From positions 1 through 10,567 of the forward strand of contig JAIRWJ010000051.1 in assembly GCA_031269065.1 (NCBI GenBank): a stretch of DNA of 10,567 nucleotides, written 5' to 3'. A program made the position numbers and the translations under genes. Shown in pieces: positions 5,663 through 10,567 of the stretch. The notes under the pieces are model-generated. The model did no database searches, was not told the origin of the DNA, and saw nothing but the letters and a program-made list of their open reading frames with translations. The stretch comes from Rickettsiales bacterium (lineage in GTDB: Bacteria; Pseudomonadota; Alphaproteobacteria; Rickettsiales; UBA1997). Position 1 is the first letter of the stretch. Every line of letters begins with the position of its first letter.

Positions 5663-7528
5663 TCATTTTATGTTGAGGGAGCCAAACGATAATTTCATTA
5701 GAAATTTGTTTAATGATGATTCTGGATCTGACAACTCATCGAGTCCCGATGGAAAGTTATTTGATACACCGAAACCTATACCTGATGCACGGTAGGCTGT
5801 ATTTTCCGGGGATCTACTGGGTTCATCGAGGACCGATGGCACATTAGTACTGGCCAGGTCGAATGGTGTTTCCTGGAAATCCGATGCTGAATGATCTAAA
5901 TTTTCTATTTCTGAAATATATGAAATGGATAGCGAATCTATATCCTCTATATTTAATGTTGATTCAGATCCAGTGACCAATGAATTTGGTAGAATATGAC
6001 TAGCCATATAACCTGTGGCAGTACTATTCGCCTGACTATCTAAGTTCCTGAATGGAAGGTAACTATTGGGTGTAGGAAGTATTGGAGATCTCCGTGGCCA
6101 TTGCTGGCTTGGAGGGATATTGTGATTCCATCCTATGCTAGAGTTTGGAGCTGAACAACTGCTGGTTGAACCAAATGTTGCCAGATATGATGGATTGGTA
6201 CCTGGCTGCTGCTGGAAATATTGCCGAATATTCTGTGCCGGAATATAGTCATTTCCTACATCGTAACTCCAGATACCATCCGAGCTATGGTACCCCGATG
6301 GTGACATCGGCTGTTCCCAAGTTCTCAAGGGTTGATGTGGGAAGTGGCCTATAGCGTTTGTTCTGTGGACCGGAGCTGCATAGCTACCTCCTGAAGCATG
6401 GTTCAAAGGCATTCCTGCTGTAGATATGGTGAAACTCGCGGGATATTCTGTTAATTCAGATAATTCTGAGGGTTCCTCCGGTCGTCGATGTGGCAAGGAG
6501 GAACTTGAGATGCCCGTTCTGGTGTTTTGGCTGGCTACAGGAAATACTCCTTCATATAGGTTGCTAGAAAAACTAGTTTCGCCTCCTGTTTCTCTTGCCA
6601 TATTGTCGTTCCTGGGCTGTCTGTAGTTGTTTGGTCCGTAACTGTCCGCAGCCATAGTGCTTCTATCTCTATTTCCTCTAACTCTGCTGCTTCTTTCCAT
6701 GCCTTTTGCTCTTCTGGCATATGTATTTCTACCACCTCTATCTCTACCAACATTACCTGATATAACTTCCCCTTCGTTTTGACTCTGGAAACTAGTGGGA
6801 CCCTGGAGTGATGATTCCCCGTGAATCGAAATAACGTCCCCCAGAACCCTCTGTAGATCTCTCGCCTGATTTATATTGAGACCGATGAGTAGGTGTTTGT
6901 TTGGTAGCAGATTTATTTTTCTTGGTTCCACATAGACATGGATTAGGTCAGAACCGTCTGCTCTTGCCGCCATATGACCGGAATAAAACCAACTAGTTCC
7001 TTGCGGCTGGCGTACAAGGAGGTTGTTAGGTCGTCCTACTATTTGTGGGGTTTGTTCTAGACTAAATGGTGGCCTGGTATCTCTTGGTACTGATCTATAT
7101 TCAAAGGCAAATGGGTTTTCTCTATTTACGACAGGTGTACTGTTCATGGCTATGGTCGGATCTTGCTCGTCAATCGAGGTGACCCTCTGTATCAGGGGTT
7201 CGAAAACTTCCTCAAAAGAATCTAAAAATTCCTGGGTCATATCTCTGATTACCGTAGGGGCTGTACTCGTATTTGAAGAATCTGAAGGATTGGATGATAG
7301 AGCCAGGTTCTCCATCCGTGAAACTTCTCTTTCTTCGGGTCGTGCTCCAACGCCAGATCCATTATTTTGTTCTCTATGCTGACTTTCCTCTAGAAATAAT
7401 AGAGATTTTGGTGATTGGCTGGCACTAAGACTCAGTGGTAGGCTCCAAAGAAACAATGCGAGAACAGTTATTATAGAAAGTGATATCCCAGATTTTTTTG
7501 CTACTAAAATTCTTTGCCCAAAGGACAT
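5663..7528 (-). CDS. Secreted low-complexity protein of unknown function, 621 residues
   Basis: I do not recognise this family. The N-terminus is a signal peptide: Lys-Lys at 11-12, a hydrophobic core at about 15-35 and a likely cut near Ala36, with no lipobox cysteine. The rest is largely low-complexity and probably disordered, rich in Ser, Pro, Asn, Gln and Arg. Visible regions are an acidic stretch at 96-123, a compact-looking segment at about 178-236 (begins TSWFYSGHMAARADGSD, ends VLGDVISIHGE), an Arg/Gly-rich basic stretch at 261-289, a Ser/Pro/Tyr/His/Gln-rich region at about 313-520, and an acidic part at 521-558. Two related motifs near the end are NVPSVLDEPSRSPE (562-575) and NFPSGLDELSDPES (591-604). 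There is one cysteine, at 458. The start has an excellent AAGGAGG with a 5-base spacer, so strong translation is likely. It is divergent from dnaE. A surface or host-interaction role is inference. Confidence 0.8.
   Translation of the reverse strand: MSFGQRILVAKKSGISLSIITVLALFLWSLPLSLSASQSPKSLLFLEESQHREQNNGSGVGARPEEREVSRMENLALSSNPSDSSNTSTAPTVIRDMTQEFLDSFEEVFEPLIQRVTSIDEQDPTIAMNSTPVVNRENPFAFEYRSVPRDTRPPFSLEQTPQIVGRPNNLLVRQPQGTSWFYSGHMAARADGSDLIHVYVEPRKINLLPNKHLLIGLNINQARDLQRVLGDVISIHGESSLQGPTSFQSQNEGEVISGNVGRDRGGRNTYARRAKGMERSSRVRGNRDRSTMAADSYGPNNYRQPRNDNMARETGGETSFSSNLYEGVFPVASQNTRTGISSSSLPHRRPEEPSELSELTEYPASFTISTAGMPLNHASGGSYAAPVHRTNAIGHFPHQPLRTWEQPMSPSGYHSSDGIWSYDVGNDYIPAQNIRQYFQQQPGTNPSYLATFGSTSSCSAPNSSIGWNHNIPPSQQWPRRSPILPTPNSYLPFRNLDSQANSTATGYMASHILPNSLVTGSESTLNIEDIDSLSISYISEIENLDHSASDFQETPFDLASTNVPSVLDEPSRSPENTAYRASGIGFGVSNNFPSGLDELSDPESSLNKFLMKLSFGSLNIK
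5722..5842 (-). repeat. Duplicated C-terminal motif in the secreted-protein gene
   Basis: The plus strand reads CTCATCGAGTCCCGATGG near 5735-5752 and TTCATCGAGGACCGATGG near 5821-5838, with further partial similarity on the left flank (TCTGGATCTGA and GGGGATCTACTGG). Both copies are in frame and encode the motifs NFPSGLDELSDPES and NVPSVLDEPSRSPE. Similarity at both DNA and protein level suggests a short internal duplication rather than chance. Confidence 0.5.
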
Positions 7529-7533
7529 GTTGG

Positions 7534-7540
7534 CCTCCTT
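7534..7540 (-). promoter_or_regulatory. Strong Shine-Dalgarno site of the secreted-protein gene
   Basis: AAGGAGG lies on the minus strand five bases before the ATG at 7528. It is the best-matched ribosome binding site in the window. It fixes the start codon and suggests strong translation. The neighbouring murC and dnaE have no comparable site. Confidence 0.85.
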
Positions 7541-7746
7541 CTAAATTTTGCACCCGGCCTGTCTACTATCAAAACCATTTTTGGTAACAGTTTTTGGCGG
7601 GAATATGACGAAGAGATTAGAGAAGCAAATTATTTACGCAATACCATAATTACGCAAGATGTTTCAAAAAATAAGCTTTGGTAAACAATTTGTTTTTTCA
7701 AAAATTTTATTAAAATAAACTCTGTAAAATTTACCACTCCAGTCCA
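7541..7746. promoter_or_regulatory. Divergent regulatory region between the secreted-protein gene and dnaE
   Basis: This intergenic DNA must hold promoters in both directions. Visible elements are two direct copies of TTACGCAA (7634-7641 and 7650-7657) exactly 16 bp apart, and a perfect 6-1-6 palindrome AAACAA-T-TTGTTT (7683-7695). Candidate -10 hexamers for dnaE are TAAAAT at 7711-7716 (with TTGTTT at 7690-7695, spacer 15) or at 7725-7730 without a good -35. For the minus-strand gene, TTGCTT and TATTCC spaced by 17 bases, starting near 7629 on that strand, is a weak candidate. The repeats may be operator sites. No known regulator site is recognised. Confidence 0.4.
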
Positions 7747-10567
7747 ATGGTCCAATTTATACATCTACGAAATCACACGGAGTACTCACTCTGCAGCGGG
7801 ATGCTGAGGCTAAAGGAGTTTGTCCATAGCCTCCAGAGTAGTGGTCTGGGAGCTGCGGCTATAACTGACAGTCATAACATGTTTGGCGTGCTGGAATATT
7901 CGATGGCTGCTCTGAAAGGGGGAATCCAGCCGATTATAGGCTGTGAGGTCACTGTAGATGGAAATGATTTTCTTTTCGAGGATCCCAGTTTTTTGACTAC
8001 CGCCCAGCGGGAGGAGAATTTCTGTAAAATGGTTCTGCTGGCAAAGACAGACCAGGGGATTTTGAATCTTATATCTCTTGTGAGTCAGAGCTATCTTCGC
8101 CGAAAGGACGATCTCAGGCCCCATTTAGGACCAAAGGATCTGGCCGCTAAAAACGAGGGACTTATAGTTCTGTCCGGAGGACCGGAAGGTATTCTAGGGA
8201 AAATTGTTTTACAGAAGAGGCAGGAGAGGTTGGCAAAGACAGTGGAATATTTTCAAAACCTATTCGGGAATGATTTCTACATAGAAATTCTTAGACATGG
8301 GCTAGAGAGCGAGCTGAACTCCGAAGATGATTTTCTAGCTCTGGCCTATGACCATAGTATTCCCCTTGTGGCCACAAATGATTGCTATTTCTATTCCAGA
8401 GATATGTTTGAGGCCCAGGATGCCCTATCTTGTATTGCTGGAGCCAGATACATAGGCGAAACCAATAGGCCAAAGCTGACCCGTGAACACTATTTCAAAT
8501 CCGAGACCGAGATGACGGAGCTGTTTAGAGATATTCCGGAGGCTCTGGAGAACAGTGTTACCATAGCTGGCAAAATCTCTGCCACTGTCTACGCTAGGAA
8601 GCCTATGTTGCCCCACTTCGATCTGCCAGACGGGGTCAGTGAGGTTGATGAGATTATGAGACTGGCCAGATCCGGTCTAGGAGAACGTCTAGAACAAAAA
8701 TTTATCGTTGACCGAGTTGCTGAGGGAGACCGGAAGAAGGTCAGAGAACAATATATCGAGCGGCTAGAGTTTGAGCTGAAAATAATAACTCAGATGGATT
8801 TTGCCGGATATTTTCTTATTGTTGCTGATTTCATTGTCTGGAGCAAAACCCACGGTGTTCCCGTGGGTCCAGGTAGAGGGTCTGGAGTTGGATCTGTTGT
8901 AGCATGGTCTCTACGCATCACTGAACTTGATCCTATAAAGTTTGGACTGCTTTTTGAAAGATTTCTAAATCCTGAGAGAGTTTCTATGCCAGACTTTGAT
9001 GTGGACTTCTGTCAGCGAGGCAGAGCGAAGACCATAGAGTACGTGCAGAATAAATATGGTCGGGACAAGGTGGCGCAGATCATAACCTTTGGAAAGCTGC
9101 AGTCCAAAGCCGTCATAAAGGATGTCGGACGGGTTCTGGAGATGGGCTACAGCGAGGTCGACGGGATCAGCAAGATGATCCCGTTTAACGCCACTCTGGA
9201 GGAGGCGCTTGAGATGGATTCGGATCTGAGAGCTCGGAGACAGAGTGATCCGGATATAGGTAGACTTTTCGACATAGCCATAAGTCTAGAGGGATTAAAT
9301 AGACACTCATCCATCCATGCCGCTGGCATTGTAATAGGTGACAGGCCACTGGAGCAGCTGTGCCCACTATATTTTGATAGCTACGCCGAAATGCCTGTGG
9401 CCCAGTATGACAAAAAATACTGTGAGGAGGCGGGGTTGGTGAAGTTTGATTTTCTAGGTCTAAAAACCCTTACCGTTATAAGTGACGCTGTGGGTTATGC
9501 GAAACATTTGAGAGGAATAAAAATTGATATAGACAATTTAAACCTCGAGGACAGCGAAACCTTCGAACTGCTTCGGAAAGCAGATTCTTTGGGAGTATTC
9601 CAGATAGAATCGTCTGGTATGATAGGAATGCTAAGGCAGATCAGGCCAGATAACCTAGAAGAGATTATGGCACTCATATCACTCTATCGGCCCGGACCTA
9701 TGGATAACATTCCTGTCTATATCCGACGAAAGCATGGGCTGGAGAAGATAGACTATATGCATCCGAAGATGGAACCAATTCTAAAAGACACCTACGGAAT
9801 AGTGATATACCAGGAGCAGGTGATGGACGTGGCCAAATCTCTGGCCGGCTACACTCTGGGTGCCGCTGATATTCTCCGGAAGGCCATGGGTAAGAAGATT
9901 CGGGAAGAGATGGACCGCCAGAGGAGTGTTTTCATCGAGGGTTGCAGAGTGCATAGCGCCATAGAACCACAGCTCAGCGGCGAAATATTTGATCTGCTGG
10001 CTAAATTCGCCGAATATGGTTTCAACAAGTCCCATGCGGCGGCCTACACCGTTATAAGCTACCAAACAGCCTACCTAAAGGCCCACTACCCGGTGGAATT
10101 TATGATCGCTACCCTGAACATGGAAATCTTCGACACAGACAGGATAAATTACTATCTTCAGGATGTGAAAAAACACAAAATCACCATATTGCCTCCGGAT
10201 GTGAATACATCTGATGCCTTTTTCAAGGTCGAACCGGTTGATTTCGAGGGCAAAAGAAACAAGAACGAGACCTACTATCATAATTCCCAAGAACTAGCCA
10301 TCAGGTATGGTCTATGTGCGGTTAAGGGTGTCGGCCGGGAGATTATGGGAGACCTCATGGCCGAAAGGTCAAAAGATGGGCCATTTAAAGACATATTTGA
10401 TTTCTGCCGGAGAATGGGTCCCAGAGTTATAAACAAAAAAACTGTGGAATCCCTGGCTAAATCCGGCAGTTTCGACTCTATCCACAGCAACCGAAGACAG
10501 ATTCATGATTCTTGCGAAACTCTGACTAACTATGCAAAAATGCTGGAGGGAGAGAAAAATAGCTCCC
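7747..10567 (+). CDS. dnaE: DNA polymerase III alpha subunit (partial, 3' end beyond the window)
   Basis: This is the replicative C-family polymerase. 940 codons are visible, and E. coli DnaE is 1160 residues, so the C-terminal region including the tau-binding part lies outside. The N-terminal PHP domain starts MVQFIHLRNHTEYSL; the first motif has Arg8 where active PHP domains have His, so intrinsic proofreading is doubtful. Polymerase motifs are GPGRGSG (374-380), PDFDVDF with Asp416 and Asp418, and KFDFLGL with Asp568, matching E. coli Asp401, Asp403 and Asp555. FNKSHAAAY follows at 759-767, then a helix-hairpin-helix-like AVKGVG. The ATG at 7747 was chosen because an in-frame stop (TAA, 7711-7713) lies upstream with no other ATG between. 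No Shine-Dalgarno site is visible. The frame is open to the window edge with no damage. Confidence 0.97.
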   Translation, partial: MVQFIHLRNHTEYSLCSGMLRLKEFVHSLQSSGLGAAAITDSHNMFGVLEYSMAALKGGIQPIIGCEVTVDGNDFLFEDPSFLTTAQREENFCKMVLLAKTDQGILNLISLVSQSYLRRKDDLRPHLGPKDLAAKNEGLIVLSGGPEGILGKIVLQKRQERLAKTVEYFQNLFGNDFYIEILRHGLESELNSEDDFLALAYDHSIPLVATNDCYFYSRDMFEAQDALSCIAGARYIGETNRPKLTREHYFKSETEMTELFRDIPEALENSVTIAGKISATVYARKPMLPHFDLPDGVSEVDEIMRLARSGLGERLEQKFIVDRVAEGDRKKVREQYIERLEFELKIITQMDFAGYFLIVADFIVWSKTHGVPVGPGRGSGVGSVVAWSLRITELDPIKFGLLFERFLNPERVSMPDFDVDFCQRGRAKTIEYVQNKYGRDKVAQIITFGKLQSKAVIKDVGRVLEMGYSEVDGISKMIPFNATLEEALEMDSDLRARRQSDPDIGRLFDIAISLEGLNRHSSIHAAGIVIGDRPLEQLCPLYFDSYAEMPVAQYDKKYCEEAGLVKFDFLGLKTLTVISDAVGYAKHLRGIKIDIDNLNLEDSETFELLRKADSLGVFQIESSGMIGMLRQIRPDNLEEIMALISLYRPGPMDNIPVYIRRKHGLEKIDYMHPKMEPILKDTYGIVIYQEQVMDVAKSLAGYTLGAADILRKAMGKKIREEMDRQRSVFIEGCRVHSAIEPQLSGEIFDLLAKFAEYGFNKSHAAAYTVISYQTAYLKAHYPVEFMIATLNMEIFDTDRINYYLQDVKKHKITILPPDVNTSDAFFKVEPVDFEGKRNKNETYYHNSQELAIRYGLCAVKGVGREIMGDLMAERSKDGPFKDIFDFCRRMGPRVINKKTVESLAKSGSFDSIHSNRRQIHDSCETLTNYAKMLEGEKNSS

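Noticed and set aside
6145..7382. Several ORFs of 66-119 codons opposite or within the secreted-protein gene
   Set aside because: They are shadows of a biased, low-complexity coding sequence; the minus-strand frame has the signal peptide and strong Shine-Dalgarno site.
7810..10490. Many minus-strand ORFs of 60-104 codons
   Set aside because: They are antisense to dnaE, whose motifs are intact in the plus frame through to the window edge.
1..10567. Mobile elements, CRISPR arrays, toxin-antitoxin or defence genes
   Set aside because: I found no transposase or integrase motifs, no regularly spaced repeats and no recognised defence-family motifs on either strand.

Overview
The window looks like part of a bacterial chromosome, most likely from an alphaproteobacterium and perhaps a host-associated one of the Rickettsiales/Holosporales kind. 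The evidence is a class A RNase P RNA whose 3' half resembles the alphaproteobacterial form, a DnaE-type polymerase, AT-leaning DNA with frequent ATA and AGA codons, and a large secreted low-complexity protein beside housekeeping genes. The taxonomic call is inference. I see no mobile element, phage gene or CRISPR array.

Layout. Bases 1-208 hold no recognisable gene. The RNase P RNA gene rnpB lies on the minus strand (about 571 to 209) behind a good sigma70-like promoter. A gap of about 215 bp with a hairpin and an imperfect repeat leads to a plus-strand cluster. That cluster is tRNA-Leu(UAG) with an encoded CCA (824-908), trigger factor tig (934-2244), a SpoU-family 23S rRNA methyltransferase (2246-3028) and an A24 prepilin peptidase (3029-3787). 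Its spacing (25 bp, 1 bp, 0 bp) implies one operon. A minus-strand MurC-type Mur ligase (5222-3723) converges on the peptidase gene and overlaps its last 65 bp.

Bases 5223-5662 hold only small candidate ORFs. The best is 49 codons on the minus strand upstream of murC. Next, on the minus strand, is a 621-residue exported protein of unknown function (7528-5663) with a signal peptide, one compact-looking segment and long Ser/Pro/Asn/Gln-rich stretches. It has the best Shine-Dalgarno site in the window. A 205-bp intergenic region with direct repeats and a palindrome separates it from the divergent dnaE (7747 to beyond the window end), which is cut off after 940 codons.

How the genes relate. Most serve core information processing and growth: tRNA maturation (RNase P), nascent-chain folding (trigger factor), rRNA modification, replication (DnaE) and peptidoglycan precursor synthesis (MurC). 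The prepilin peptidase implies type IV pilin-like or type II secretion pseudopilin substrates elsewhere in the genome. The exported low-complexity protein is the clear outlier and the best candidate for undescribed biology, possibly a surface or host-interaction protein. Nothing in the sequence proves that role.
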